Positions 17,362 through 26,889 of a stretch of 64,000 bases of DNA are shown here, piece by piece. The DNA comes from Chakrabartyella piscis (GTDB lineage Bacteria > Bacillota > Clostridia > Lachnospirales > Anaerotignaceae). Both the position numbers and the translations under genes were made by a program. Every line of letters begins with the position of its first letter. Within the stretch, counting starts at the first letter, position 1. The stretch is from positions 868,001 to 932,000 of the forward strand of contig CP092441.1 of NCBI GenBank assembly GCA_030067835.1. Direction: 5' to 3'. The notes beneath the pieces were generated by a model. The model was not told where the DNA came from. It saw only the letters and a program-made list of their open reading frames with translations, and made no database searches.

Positions 17362-17970
17362 ATGAAGAAATCGGGAATATTGCTGATCCTTTCTGGACCA
17401 TCTGGTTCTGGCAAAGGTACAGTTGTAGAAAAATTGTGTGAAAAAGATGATTTTGCACTTTCCATTTCTGCAACCACAAGAGCACCAAGGGAATATGAAC
17501 AAGAAGGGATACATTACTTCTTTCATACAAGAGAAGATTTTTTGCAAATGAGAGACCATCATGAATTGTTGGAATGTGCTGAATTTTGTGGAAACTTCTA
17601 TGGAACACCAAAGAAATATGTGGTGGACCAATTGCGTCAAGGAAAAAATGTGATTTTGGAAATTGAAGTACAAGGCGCATTGCAAGTGAAACAAATTTAT
17701 CCTGATGGGGTGTTGGTATTTTTGATGCCACCAAACCTTGAGGAATTGGGCAAACGCTTAACCCATCGAGGAACAGAGGATGCAGATACTATCAATCGTA
17801 GAATTTGTAGAGCACTTGAAGAAATGGAAATGGTAGACAAATACGAATATGTAATTGTCAATGAATCCGTAGAACAAGCAACAAGAGATATTTTGGCTGT
17901 GGTACACGCAGAAAAAATGAGATGTAGTCGTAACCCAAATATGAAGAAGATATTCAAAGGAGAAATGTAA
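17362..17970 (+). CDS. gmk: Guanylate kinase
   Basis: A 202-aa P-loop kinase that phosphorylates GMP to GDP. It has the P-loop LSGPSGSGKGT, the GMP-binding loop SATTRAPREYE with HYFF, and the RIC...LEEM lid region. I choose the ATG at 17362: AAGGGG ends 7 bases upstream, while the ATG at 17356 is 1 base from it. The operon continues into rpoZ 1 base after the stop. Confidence 0.95.
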   Translation: MKKSGILLILSGPSGSGKGTVVEKLCEKDDFALSISATTRAPREYEQEGIHYFFHTREDFLQMRDHHELLECAEFCGNFYGTPKKYVVDQLRQGKNVILEIEVQGALQVKQIYPDGVLVFLMPPNLEELGKRLTHRGTEDADTINRRICRALEEMEMVDKYEYVIVNESVEQATRDILAVVHAEKMRCSRNPNMKKIFKGEM

Positions 17971-17971
17971 A

Positions 17972-18244
17972 ATGTTAAGACCTTCCTATACAGATTTATT
18001 AGAAGTAATCAGCAAAGAAACAGATGACGCAACACTTGGTAGTAGATATACCATCGTAATTGCAGCATCCAAAAGAGCCAGACAATTGGTGGACCATGCA
18101 GATCCATTGGTGGATAAAATTGTGGTAGACAAACCAGTTTCCATTGCAGTCAATGAAATTCACCAAGGTAAAATCAAAATTCGCCAAGGTCAATTGTCAG
18201 AAGAAGAAATGAGCATGGATACAGGATTGTTTGACGAAGATTAA
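17972..18244 (+). CDS. rpoZ: RNA polymerase omega subunit
   Basis: A 90-aa omega subunit, which stabilises assembly of RNA polymerase. It contains the diagnostic SRYTIVIAASKRARQLVD (MAKRAR-type) motif and the KPVSIAVNEI segment. RBS AAAGGAG lies in the end of gmk. A terminator follows directly. Confidence 0.94.
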   Translation: MLRPSYTDLLEVISKETDDATLGSRYTIVIAASKRARQLVDHADPLVDKIVVDKPVSIAVNEIHQGKIKIRQGQLSEEEMSMDTGLFDED

Positions 18245-18254
18245 TAACAGTTTA

Positions 18255-18283
18255 GGCGATGACGAATAAGCATCGCCTTTTTT
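18255..18283 (+). terminator. Terminator after rpoZ
   Basis: GGCGATG (18255-18261) and CATCGCC (18271-18277) form a stem, followed by T6. It separates rpoZ from priA. Confidence 0.85.
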
Positions 18284-18300
18284 GTACAATTGTAGAGATG

Positions 18301-18455
18301 ATTTATATGATGTGTAGTATAACGTAGGGGATGGCGTCCTCGACATCCCGTCATAAATTGCCACAAAACATCAATTTGTAATTGGCAACAACGGGTGACG
18401 AAACGTCACCCCTACAAAACAAACGTTTCTACAGATTATAAGCATTTGATAAAGC
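18301..18455 (+). repeat. Composite repeat with two GTAGGGG hairpins facing outward ends
   Basis: The left part, ATTTATATGATGTGTAGTATAAC, leads to GTAGGGG with GGGATG/CATCCC arms (18328-18349). The right part has perfect arms GGGTGACG (18393-18400) and CGTCACCC (18404-18411), then CCTACAAAACAAACG to ATTATAAGCATTT. The left end recurs at 52724. The right end recurs at 53385-53442 and inverted at 13884-13985. Confidence 0.75.
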
Positions 18456-18510
18456 AAGCAACGGATTTTATTGTTTCAAATTGTCATTAGAAACCAGAAA
18501 GGAGGCAACC

Positions 18511-20949
18511 ATGAAAATTGCAAAAATCATTGTGGGTATCAACACCCAAGAGATTGATCGTGTATTTGACTACATGGTGCCTTCTTATTTGGAGCATCGT
18601 GTGTTTGTTGGTTCACGTGTCATTGTGCCTTTTGGTAGACGCAATGTGAAAACAGAGGGATATGTACTGTCTTTTTCAGAAGAGAGTGAAGTGGCAGAAT
18701 CCAAGTTGAAATCTGTTTTGGAGATTACAGAAGATGCAAAGCCTATGTTTTCAGAGCAAATGATTTCTTTGGCACTTTGGATGCAAAAACGTTATTTCTG
18801 CACCTTAAACCAGTGCTTGCAAATGATGATGCCAGCAGGAATACGTACAAAAAGTAAGTTTTTCGTAGCACTGCTAAAAGATGTGGATGTATCAGAATAC
18901 AAAGGTTTGGAACTGGAAGTTTTGCAAAAATTGCAAGAAGGTACAACAGATGTATCAGAATTAGAAAAAGAAGTTTCAGGTGCAAAGAATGCTTTGTATG
19001 CTTTGGAAAAACAAGGTGTTTTGGCAATTCGCCAAAGTATGAAACGAAATGCATTCCAAAAGTTCAAAAAATACATTTCCTTATCACCAGATGCAGAAGG
19101 TGTGGATATCATTTTCCAAAAAGCAGAAAAGGATAAGCGATATGTGGGTCAAAAAGATTTGATTTTGGCTTTGGATGGTGAAGGTAGCATGGAAGTATCC
19201 CAGTTGGAGCAAATGGGGTTCTCCAAATCCAGCTACAAAACCTTATTGCAAAAGGGAATTTTATTGGAAGAAACCACAGAAGCTAGAAGAGTGGTATTTT
19301 CATTGAAAACTGTGGAGAAAACACATCCATTTCAACCGACAGAAGAACAAAAATATGTTTTGGAACAAATTGAACTGGAACGCAAACAATCAGAAAAAAC
19401 ACCGATTTTACTCCATGGTGTCACAGGTAGTGGCAAAACAGAAGTCTATTTGCAAACCATTTCACGTGTGTTGGCAGAAGGTAAACAAGCCATTGTGTTG
19501 GTGCCAGAAATTTCTTTGACACCTCAAATTTTAGAGCGTTTCTTATCACGATTTGGGTCATTGGTTTCTGTAACACATAGCAAATTGTCACAAGCAGAGC
19601 GTTTGGATCAATGGAAAATGGCACGTGATGGTGAAATTTCAGTGATGATAGGTCCTAGGTCTGCTTTGTTTACTCCATTTTCCAATTTGGGTGTTGTCAT
19701 TGTGGATGAAGCCCATGAACAAACATACCAGTCAGATACCACACCAAGATATGATGCCAGAGAAGTGGCATTGGAGCTTGCAAAACAACAAAATGCACTT
19801 GTCCTCATGGGGAGTGCAACCCATGAAATTGCCATGTACCAGAAGGCAAAAGAGGGGATGTATCGCCTATTGGAAATGAAAGAGAGAACTGCTGGTGGTA
19901 TTTTGCCACAGATGCAGATTTTGGATATGCGAAAAGAATTGGGTGAAGGAAATTGGTCACCCTTTGGACGTGAATTACAAGAAGCAATTCGTGTGAAATT
20001 GGCAAAGAAAGAGCAAGTGATTCTATTCCTCAACAGACGTGGGCATTCTACCTTTGTTTCTTGTAGAAGCTGTGGACATGTGATGATGTGTGAAGATTGC
20101 AATGCACCTTATACCTATCATGAAAAAGATGGTAGTTTGCGTTGTCATAAATGTGGCAAAAGCGAACCCAGTCCAAAGATATGCCCAAAATGCGAATCGA
20201 AATACATCCGTTATTTTGGAACAGGCACACAAAAGTTAGAAGAAGAAGCTAGAAAATTATTTCCAGAAGCAAGAATTTTGCGTATGGATTTGGATACCAC
20301 AACCCAAAAGGGTAGCCATCAAAAGATATTGGAAACCTTCCAAAAAGGAAAAGCGGATATCCTAATTGGTACACAACTTGTGGCAAAGGGTCATGATTTT
20401 CCTAATGTTACTTTGGTTGGCATTATGGCAGCAGATTTGTCCTTGTATGTAGGTGGATATGCTGCATCTGAACGTACCTTCCAAATCATCACACAATCGG
20501 GTGGTAGAGCTGGTAGAAGTGAGAAAAAAGGTCAGGTGTTCATTCAAACATATCAACCAGAGCATTATGCAGTGCAATTTGCAGCAAAGCAGGATTACAA
20601 AGGCTTTTTTACAGAAGAATCCATGTTCCGTCAGATGATGAGTTACCCACCCTTTGCTGAATATTTGGCAGTGGAAGTTGTGGATGAAACAAAGGAAAAT
20701 GTGGCATTTGCTTTGGGAAAACTGGAAGGAATTGTTGCAGAATATAATACAACCAATGCATTTTTTGCAATGGGATTGACACAACCAATGATTTCTTATT
20801 TCCGTGGAGAATATAAAACAAAAGTGCTGTTCCAAGGAGATGATGAAGGAGAATTGGAAGCATTTGTCTTGACCATTGTGGAGGCACTGCAAAAGGAAAT
20901 GAAGCAAAATAAGAAGCACATTTGGATTCATATGACAAGGAGAATATAA
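18511..20949 (+). CDS. priA: Primosomal protein N' (PriA helicase)
   Basis: An 812-aa replication-restart helicase. It has the N-terminal 3'-DNA-binding domain, a DEAH-type helicase core (LLHGVTGSGKTEVYLQ Walker A; VVIVDEAHE Walker B) and the paired zinc-binding cysteines (CRSCGHVMMCEDC, CHKCGKSEPSPKICPKC). Motif VI is seen as QSGGRAGRSEKKG. The ATG at 18511 with AAGGAGG is preferred over the upstream TTG in the leader. The length is normal. It follows the rpoZ terminator and a repeat element, so it probably has its own weak promoter, which I could not identify. Confidence 0.94.
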   Translation: MKIAKIIVGINTQEIDRVFDYMVPSYLEHRVFVGSRVIVPFGRRNVKTEGYVLSFSEESEVAESKLKSVLEITEDAKPMFSEQMISLALWMQKRYFCTLNQCLQMMMPAGIRTKSKFFVALLKDVDVSEYKGLELEVLQKLQEGTTDVSELEKEVSGAKNALYALEKQGVLAIRQSMKRNAFQKFKKYISLSPDAEGVDIIFQKAEKDKRYVGQKDLILALDGEGSMEVSQLEQMGFSKSSYKTLLQKGILLEETTEARRVVFSLKTVEKTHPFQPTEEQKYVLEQIELERKQSEKTPILLHGVTGSGKTEVYLQTISRVLAEGKQAIVLVPEISLTPQILERFLSRFGSLVSVTHSKLSQAERLDQWKMARDGEISVMIGPRSALFTPFSNLGVVIVDEAHEQTYQSDTTPRYDAREVALELAKQQNALVLMGSATHEIAMYQKAKEGMYRLLEMKERTAGGILPQMQILDMRKELGEGNWSPFGRELQEAIRVKLAKKEQVILFLNRRGHSTFVSCRSCGHVMMCEDCNAPYTYHEKDGSLRCHKCGKSEPSPKICPKCESKYIRYFGTGTQKLEEEARKLFPEARILRMDLDTTTQKGSHQKILETFQKGKADILIGTQLVAKGHDFPNVTLVGIMAADLSLYVGGYAASERTFQIITQSGGRAGRSEKKGQVFIQTYQPEHYAVQFAAKQDYKGFFTEESMFRQMMSYPPFAEYLAVEVVDETKENVAFALGKLEGIVAEYNTTNAFFAMGLTQPMISYFRGEYKTKVLFQGDDEGELEAFVLTIVEALQKEMKQNKKHIWIHMTRRI

Positions 20950-20971
20950 GAGATTCTTAAGGTCTTTTACC

Positions 20972-21000
20972 TTGTATGGAATATGCTTTTGTGATAGAAT
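20972..21000 (+). promoter_or_regulatory. Promoter upstream of def
   Basis: TTGTAT (20972-20977), a 17-base spacer, then extended -10 TGATAGAAT ending at 21000. Confidence 0.65.
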
Positions 21001-21046
21001 AACAACAATGAGAATAGAGAAATGAAGGCATTTAGGAGGAAGAAAA

Positions 21047-21514
21047 ATGGCTATTAGAGACATTCGCATCAGCACAGATGAAGTGTTGCGTAAAATTTGT
21101 AAACCCGTGAAAGAAATCACACCAAACGTCTTGACTTTATTGGATGATATGCAGGATACTATGCGTCATGCAAATGGTGTTGGTTTGGCAGCACCACAAG
21201 TGGGTATTTTGAAACGTGTTGTGGTCATTGATATTGGCAATGGTTTGGTGGAGCTGATCAACCCAAAAATCGTAGAAATGAAAGGTTCTCAAATTGATTA
21301 TGAAGGATGTTTGAGTGTTCCTGGACAAAGTGGTGTTGTGGATAGACCAGAATATGTGAAGGTAGAAGCACTGAACCGTAAAGGTGAAATCATCACTGTA
21401 GAAGGCACAGAATTGATGGCAGTTGCTCTTTGTCATGAGTTGGATCATTTGGATGGTATTTTGTATATTGATAAAGTGATTCCAGATGATGAATTGGAAT
21501 TTGAGGACGACTAA
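21047..21514 (+). CDS. def: Peptide deformylase
   Basis: A 155-aa metalloenzyme that removes the formyl group from new proteins. All three motifs are present: [10 protein letters not shown] (I), EGCLSVPG with the metal Cys (II) and HELDHLDG with the HExxH-type pair (III). RBS AGGAGG lies 8 bases before ATG. It pairs functionally with fmt downstream, separated by a repeat-rich gap. Confidence 0.96.
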   Translation: MAIRDIRISTDEVLRKICKPVKEITPNVLTLLDDMQDTMRHANGVGLAAPQVGILKRVVVIDIGNGLVELINPKIVEMKGSQIDYEGCLSVPGQSGVVDRPEYVKVEALNRKGEIITVEGTELMAVALCHELDHLDGILYIDKVIPDDELEFEDD

Positions 21515-21760
21515 TTGGCATTTGAACAATAGATTTGTCATCAACAGCCACAAAACCAATGGGTGGATATGGAATCCACCCTTACAAACTGCGAATTGCT
21601 TAAATATGCTGCAATTGTAGGGGCGATTCACGAATCGACCGCAAAACAAAAGATTCTTCGTCGCTACGAATCTCTCCTCAGAATGACAAATCTCAACTAA
21701 AGATAAAGGGGCTTATATAATCAGGTAAGGGTATATATATGATGACTGGAGATTAAAACA
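21515..21760. repeat. Repeat-rich gap between def and fmt
   Basis: It contains GGGTGGATATGGAATCCACCC (hairpin, about 21558-21578) and a GTAGGGG hairpin at 21617-21639 with arms CGATTC (21624-21629) and GAATCG (21632-21637). A TCTCCTCAGAATGACAAA tract follows, then a second copy of the AAAGATAAGGGG motif seen at 11651. No coding signal apart from the short ORF at 21761. Confidence 0.6.
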
Positions 21761-21844
21761 ATGACTATATCAACATGTATAGCTGTAATATTTGCAATTG
21801 GGGCTGGTTTGTGGTTTGCAGGTATTTTCGAAAGTAAAAACTAG
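21761..21844 (+). CDS. Possible 27-residue single-pass membrane microprotein
   Basis: A very short frame with a GGAG sequence 9 bases before its ATG. It encodes about 15 hydrophobic residues in a row (core IAVIFAIGAGLWFAGIF) followed by a short charged tail (ESKN). It ends 27 bases before fmt. The hydrophobic profile and RBS are suggestive, but a frame this short can arise by chance; no homologue is recognised. Confidence 0.35.
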   Translation: MTISTCIAVIFAIGAGLWFAGIFESKN

Positions 21845-21871
21845 AAGGATAAACAAACAAGAGGTGACAAT

Positions 21872-22798
21872 ATGAAAGTAATATTTATGGGAACACCTGA
21901 TTTTGCAGTGTATTCATTGGAAGCGCTTTGCAAACATCATGAAATTTTGGCAGTGATTTCCCAACCAGATAGACCAAAAGGTCGTGGAAAGAAAATGGTG
22001 GAAACACCAGTAAAAGCATATGCTCTATCTCAAAATTTAGAGGTTTTGCAACCAGAACGTGCCAGAGCACCAGAATTTGTGGAGCAGCTCAAAGCATTGG
22101 CACCAGATCTCATTGCAGTAACTGCATATGGTCAAATTTTATCAGAAGAAATTTTGAATATTCCAAAATATGGCTGTATCAATGTACATGGTTCTTTATT
22201 GCCCAAATATCGTGGTGCAGCACCGATGCAATGGTCCATTATCGATGGCGATGCAGTGACAGGAATTACAACTATGTATATGGCAAAAGGTATGGATACA
22301 GGCGATATGTTGTTGACTGTGGAAATTCCAATTTTGCCTGATGATAATTTTGAAGTGGTTCATGATAAAATGGCACAATCAGGGGCAGACTTGTTGATAG
22401 AAACCATTACTGCATTGGAAAATGGTACTGTAGAGCGTATTCCACAAAAGGAAGCAGATGCAACCTATGCACCAATGCTCACCAAAGAAACTGGTCACAT
22501 TGATTGGACAAAATCAGCAGATTCTATCCGCAATTTGATGCGTGGTTTGGATCCAGCACCAGGTGCATATACTGGATATGGCGAAGAAGTTTTGAAGCTA
22601 TTCAAAGGTAAAGTTGTGGCAGATGAGGCAGATAGTCCTTGTGGAACTGTACTTTCTGTGACAAAGAAAAGCTTTACTGTCAAATGTGGTGAAGGTGCTT
22701 TGGAAATTTTGGAATTGCAAGCAAAAGGTGGCAAACGTATGTTGACAGATGCTTATTTACGTGGACATGCAGTGAATGTAGGCGACCTTTTACAATAA
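21872..22798 (+). CDS. fmt: Methionyl-tRNA formyltransferase
   Basis: A 308-aa enzyme that formylates initiator Met-tRNA. It has the N-terminal Rossmann-like hydrolase domain (MGTPDFAVYSLEAL), the catalytic segment VHGSLLPKYRGAAP with the SLLPxxRG motif, Asp in MDTGDML, and the C-terminal OB-like tRNA-binding domain. RBS GAGGTG precedes ATG. Same pathway as def. Confidence 0.95.
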   Translation: MKVIFMGTPDFAVYSLEALCKHHEILAVISQPDRPKGRGKKMVETPVKAYALSQNLEVLQPERARAPEFVEQLKALAPDLIAVTAYGQILSEEILNIPKYGCINVHGSLLPKYRGAAPMQWSIIDGDAVTGITTMYMAKGMDTGDMLLTVEIPILPDDNFEVVHDKMAQSGADLLIETITALENGTVERIPQKEADATYAPMLTKETGHIDWTKSADSIRNLMRGLDPAPGAYTGYGEEVLKLFKGKVVADEADSPCGTVLSVTKKSFTVKCGEGALEILELQAKGGKRMLTDAYLRGHAVNVGDLLQ

Positions 22799-22813
22799 GA
22801 AGGAGGTAGCAAT

Positions 22814-23488
22814 ATGTTATTTTTATTGATTTTGGCAATGATTTTATCTATGTGGGCACAAGCAAATGTGACAGGCACATATAACAAATATGCAAAGGTA
22901 CGCAATAGACGTGGCTATACAGGTGCACAAGTGGCAACAGAAATGTTACAAAATTCTGGTATCTACGATGTACAAGTGGAACGTGTGGCTGGCAATTTGA
23001 CAGACCATTATGATCCAAGAAGCAAAACTTTGCGCTTGTCTCAAGGTGTGTATGATAGCACTTCTGTAGCGGCACTTGGCATTGCAGCCCATGAAACAGG
23101 ACATGCAATTCAACATGATGTGGGTTATGGTCCACTTGCGTTGCGTAGTATTATGGTACCAGTTTCTAACTTTGGTTCCAAAATGGCAATGCCTTTGATT
23201 TTGATTGGTGTGTTGTTTGGTGGCAATTCCAGCTACACCATGATTACTTTGGGGATTGCTATGTATGCTTTGGCAGTTTTGTTCACTGTGGTCACATTGC
23301 CTGTGGAGTTCAATGCTTCTTCACGTGCAATTGATTTGTTGGTAGACCAAAACTTTTTGGATACAGATGAAATTGGCAGTGCAAAAAAAGTGCTCAGTGC
23401 AGCAGCTTTGACATATGTTGCAGCAGCCATCACAGCTGTCATTCAATTGTTGCGTTTGATTTCCATTTTTGGTAGACGTAGCGATTAA
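22814..23488 (+). CDS. Membrane zinc metallopeptidase, YugP family
   Basis: A 224-aa membrane protein of the neutral zinc metallopeptidase (YugP) family. It has an N-terminal transmembrane segment, a soluble domain with AAHETGHAIQH (HExxH zinc motif), and two to three C-terminal membrane segments. The physiological substrate is unknown. It is placed 15 bases after fmt with GGAGG, as in many Clostridia, and is followed by a hairpin. Confidence 0.88.
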   Translation: MLFLLILAMILSMWAQANVTGTYNKYAKVRNRRGYTGAQVATEMLQNSGIYDVQVERVAGNLTDHYDPRSKTLRLSQGVYDSTSVAALGIAAHETGHAIQHDVGYGPLALRSIMVPVSNFGSKMAMPLILIGVLFGGNSSYTMITLGIAMYALAVLFTVVTLPVEFNASSRAIDLLVDQNFLDTDEIGSAKKVLSAAALTYVAAAITAVIQLLRLISIFGRRSD

Positions 23489-23503
23489 TAGAGAAAATTA
23501 CGA

Positions 23504-23530
23504 AAGTCGGCTTATTGTAAGCTGGCTTTT
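23504..23530 (+). terminator. Hairpin terminator after the YugP-type gene
   Basis: AAGTCGGCTTA (23504-23514) and TAAGCTGGCTT (23518-23528) pair over 11 positions with two G-T pairs. The trailing T-run is short. Confidence 0.55.
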
Positions 23531-23588
23531 GTTGCGTTTTTGGTATGATAAAAAAACCTTAATATTCTATAAAATACGTCGGTTTTTA

Positions 23589-23617
23589 TTGCTGAATGTC
23601 ACAAAAAAAGGTATAAT
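23589..23617 (+). promoter_or_regulatory. Promoter upstream of rsmB
   Basis: TTGCTG (23589-23594), a 17-base spacer and TATAAT (23612-23617). It is expected to drive the rsmB-to-thiN gene run. Confidence 0.6.
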
Positions 23618-23653
23618 AGAGTATTATGTGATAATTGTGTATAGTATGTTGTT

Positions 23654-23714
23654 GATCGGGTTGGATATGAACCAATCGAAAATATTGTCTGTAGGGTTGG
23701 GTCTTGACCCAATC
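23654..23714 (+). repeat. Two GTAGGG-type hairpins in the rsmB leader
   Basis: GGGTTGG...CCAATC (about 23657-23675) and GTAGGG with TTGGGT (23696-23701) pairing with ACCCAA (23706-23711). Both would be transcribed in the 5' leader from the 23589 promoter. Confidence 0.55.
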
Positions 23715-23743
23715 GCAAAATGGAAATTCAGAAAGGAATTTAT

Positions 23744-25090
23744 ATGATACAAATTAACCCAAGAGAAGTTGCTGTAGATGCACTTTTAGAAATTTTACAA
23801 GAAGGAGCATACAATAACATGGTTTTGCGTAAGGTATTGCGCCAAAATGGAGCCATGCAACAAAAAGATAAGGCTTTGGTGACAGAAATGGTCAATGGCA
23901 CTTTGCGTAATTTGTATTATGTGGATTATGTCATAAACCAGTTTTCCAAAACCAAAACAGAAAAGATGAAACCTCTTATTTTGGCAGTGATGAGACTTTC
24001 TGTATACCAAATGATGTTTATGAACATTCCAGATTCTGCTGCTTGTAACGAAGGTGTAAAACTTGTGGAAAGTCGTGGCTATCGTCAACTCAAAGGATTT
24101 GCAAATGGTGTTTTGCGTACCATTGGACGTGAAAAGGACAAGATTTCTTTGCCTGATGAAAATACAGCAGAATATTTGCATGTGGTCTATTCACATCCTT
24201 TGTGGCTTGTGAAAATGTGGATTGCATATTATGGATTTGAGGAAACAAAAGCAATTTGTATTGCAAATAACAAAGCTCCAGATGTGAGTATCAGCGTCAA
24301 TACCTTGAAAATCTCCACAGAAGAATTGACCAAAAGATTTGAAAAACGTGGTATCCAAGTGAAGCCTGGTATGTATGCAGATGATGCACTTCATTTGAAA
24401 GGTAGTGCAGATTTGGGACGTATGGAAGAATTCACAAAAGGGTATTTCCATGTGCAAGATGAAAGTTCTCAATTGGCTGTGAAAATTTTAGACCCACAAA
24501 AGGGCGAAAGCATTTTGGACTTGTGTGCTGCACCTGGTGGCAAAAGTTTCACCATTGCAAAAACCATGGAAAACACTGGTAAAGTGGTATCTGGTGATAT
24601 TTATGAGCATAAAATTGAATTGATGGCAGATGGTGCCAACCGTTTGGGATATACCATTGTGCAACCAACTTTGCAAGATGCAACTGTTTGGAATGATGCA
24701 TATGTGGAAAGCTTCGATCGTGTGTTGGTGGATGCACCTTGTTCTGGATTTGGCTTGATTGGAAAGAAACCAGACATTCGCTTGAAAAAAAGTGGTGTAG
24801 AAATCGATGATTTGGTGCCTGTACAAAAAGATATTTTGGAAAATGCTGGTAGATATGTAAAAGCTGGTGGTGTATTGGTCTATAGCACTTGTACTTTGTC
24901 CAGAAAAGAAAACGAAAAAAATGTAGAATGGTTCTTGGCGAACAATGAGGACTTTGTTGCTGAGGATATTTCAGAATATATTCCAAAAGAATGGTCTGTG
25001 GAAACAGCAAAAGCTGGGTATATCGCTTTGTTGCCCCATATTTCAGGAACAGATGGATTCTTTGTCAGCAAGTTGAGAAGAAAGGGTTAA
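23744..25090 (+). CDS. rsmB: 16S rRNA m5C967 methyltransferase RsmB
   Basis: A 448-aa enzyme. It has an N-terminal NusB-like RNA-binding domain and a C-terminal Rossmann methyltransferase with LDLCAAPGGKSF (SAM binding), VDAPCSGFG (motif IV Cys) and STCTLSRKENE (motif VI catalytic Cys). The ATG at 23744 follows AAAGGAA by 5 bases and is preferred to the in-frame ATG at 23720, which would precede that RBS. rlmN starts 3 bases after the stop. Confidence 0.94.
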   Translation: MIQINPREVAVDALLEILQEGAYNNMVLRKVLRQNGAMQQKDKALVTEMVNGTLRNLYYVDYVINQFSKTKTEKMKPLILAVMRLSVYQMMFMNIPDSAACNEGVKLVESRGYRQLKGFANGVLRTIGREKDKISLPDENTAEYLHVVYSHPLWLVKMWIAYYGFEETKAICIANNKAPDVSISVNTLKISTEELTKRFEKRGIQVKPGMYADDALHLKGSADLGRMEEFTKGYFHVQDESSQLAVKILDPQKGESILDLCAAPGGKSFTIAKTMENTGKVVSGDIYEHKIELMADGANRLGYTIVQPTLQDATVWNDAYVESFDRVLVDAPCSGFGLIGKKPDIRLKKSGVEIDDLVPVQKDILENAGRYVKAGGVLVYSTCTLSRKENEKNVEWFLANNEDFVAEDISEYIPKEWSVETAKAGYIALLPHISGTDGFFVSKLRRKG

Positions 25091-25093
25091 GAG

Positions 25094-26128
25094 ATGGAGA
25101 AAGTCAATTTGAAATCTTTGTACTTAGAAGAAATAGAAGCATTTTTGAAAGAGCTTGGTGAGCCTAAATTTCGTGGCAAACAAATTTTTGATTGGCTCCA
25201 TGCAAAACAAGTATCTTCTTTTTCGGATATGACAAACCTTTCTAAGAGTTTACGAGAAAAGTTAGAAGAAACAGCAACTTTAGAGCCTGTGACTATTGTA
25301 AAATGCTTGATTTCTAAGGAAGATGGCACCAGAAAATATCTCTTTGGTTTGGAAAATGGCTCCATCATCGAAAGTGTTTTGATGAAATATGAACATGGCA
25401 ATACAGTCTGCATTTCCACACAAGTGGGTTGTAGAATGGGTTGTACCTTCTGTGCATCTACCATTGATGGTGTGGAACGCAGTTTGAGTGCTGGTGAAAT
25501 GCTTTCCCAAATCTATGAAATTCAAAAAGATTCTGGTGAACGTGTCCATGGTGTGGTTTTGATGGGTAGTGGTGAACCTTTGGATAATTACGATTCGGTT
25601 ATGAAATTTTTACGTTTGGTGAATCATCCATTGGGTCAAAATATGGGACAAAGACACATTACACTGTCCACTTGTGGTTTGATTCCAAAAATCAACCAAT
25701 TGGCAGAAGAAGGTCTGCAAATTACCCTAGCAGTATCTTTGCATGCACCAAACGATGAAGTGAGAAGAAAAACAATGCCTGTTGCAAATGCAAATCCAAT
25801 GAAAGAATTGCTGATGGCTTGTGAACAATATATTGCAAAAACCAATAGACGTATCACCTTTGAATATGCTTTGATCCAAGGGGTTAACGATAGTGAAGCC
25901 TATGCAAGGGAATTGGCAGGCAAATTGAAACACATGTTGTGTCATGTGAATTTGATTCCAGTCAATGATGTAAAAGAGCGAAACTATGTGAAAAGCTCCA
26001 ATGAAAATGTGAAAAAATTTGCTGCAATATTGCAGAAAAATGGCGTAGAAACAACCGTTAGAAGAAAACTAGGAAGTGACATTGATGCCGCTTGTGGTCA
26101 ACTTCGTAGAAGCCATATGCAGAAATAA
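25094..26128 (+). CDS. rlmN: Dual-specificity 23S rRNA/tRNA adenine-C2 methyltransferase RlmN
   Basis: A 344-aa radical-SAM enzyme that methylates A2503 of 23S rRNA and A37 of some tRNAs. It has an N-terminal HhH-like accessory domain, the [4Fe-4S] motif GCRMGCTFCAST (CxxxCxxC), the GSGEPLDNYD motif, and a late Cys in DAACGQLR that forms the methylene intermediate. The length is normal. Confidence 0.95.
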   Translation: MEKVNLKSLYLEEIEAFLKELGEPKFRGKQIFDWLHAKQVSSFSDMTNLSKSLREKLEETATLEPVTIVKCLISKEDGTRKYLFGLENGSIIESVLMKYEHGNTVCISTQVGCRMGCTFCASTIDGVERSLSAGEMLSQIYEIQKDSGERVHGVVLMGSGEPLDNYDSVMKFLRLVNHPLGQNMGQRHITLSTCGLIPKINQLAEEGLQITLAVSLHAPNDEVRRKTMPVANANPMKELLMACEQYIAKTNRRITFEYALIQGVNDSEAYARELAGKLKHMLCHVNLIPVNDVKERNYVKSSNENVKKFAAILQKNGVETTVRRKLGSDIDAACGQLRRSHMQK

Positions 26129-26145
26129 GTTTTGGGAGGGGTAAC

Positions 26146-26889
26146 ATGAGAGCAGTTGGAATCAGCGATGTGGGCAAACATCGAAAGAATAATGAAGATG
26201 CCATCTTTGTGCCAACAGATACAGACGAAATACAAAATTTATTTTTGATTGCAGATGGTATGGGTGGTTGCAATGCAGGTGAAATTGCCAGCAATCTTGC
26301 AATTGAAGCCTTTTTGAAATTTGTCAAAAAAGAAGGTCATCAATATACAGAAGAAGATGTTTTGGATTTGTTGGTGGGTGGTATCGTTGCCTGCAACAAA
26401 CGTGTCTATGAAGTTGCCAACACAGAGCGGAATTTTGCAGATATGGGTACTACAATTGTGGCTGCAACGGTACAACAAAAGAAAGCCTATATTGCCTATG
26501 TAGGCGATAGTAGAGCCTATTTGTTCCACAAAAAAGAATTGATTCCTTTGACTGTGGACCACTCTTATGTTATGGAATTGGTGAAAGCAGGAAAAATCAC
26601 AGAAGAAGAAGCAAGAATACATCCAAAACGCAATGAAATCACACGTGCCATTGGTATGGGGAATTTTGTAGAGGTGGATACGTATATTCAAGAAATGATC
26701 AAAGGTGACTTGTTGTTGCTTTGTACAGATGGTTTGACTGGCATGTTGGAAGATAAGGAAATGGAAGAAATTTTAGGAAAACGCATTTCCTTGGAAAAGA
26801 AAGTACAGAAATTGATTGATGCTGCAAACGATCGTGGTGGATATGACAATGTATCTTTGATTTTGATAGATGTAGGAGGTAAAGGTTAA
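26146..26889 (+). CDS. prpC: PP2C-type serine/threonine phosphatase (PrpC/Stp)
   Basis: A 247-aa PPM phosphatase that reverses phosphorylation by the adjacent kinase. Metal-binding motifs are visible as RKNNEDAI, ADGMGGCNAG, GDSRAYLF, CTDGL and a final GGYDNVSLI. It has a GGAGGGG RBS. Its stop overlaps the kinase start by one base (TAATG), so the two are made in fixed ratio. Confidence 0.94.
   Translation: MRAVGISDVGKHRKNNEDAIFVPTDTDEIQNLFLIADGMGGCNAGEIASNLAIEAFLKFVKKEGHQYTEEDVLDLLVGGIVACNKRVYEVANTERNFADMGTTIVAATVQQKKAYIAYVGDSRAYLFHKKELIPLTVDHSYVMELVKAGKITEEEARIHPKRNEITRAIGMGNFVEVDTYIQEMIKGDLLLLCTDGLTGMLEDKEMEEILGKRISLEKKVQKLIDAANDRGGYDNVSLILIDVGGKG

Noticed and set aside
23469..23747. 92-codon plus-strand frame between the YugP-type gene and rsmB
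   Set aside because: It overlaps the end of the peptidase gene, a terminator, a promoter and two hairpins; no RBS.
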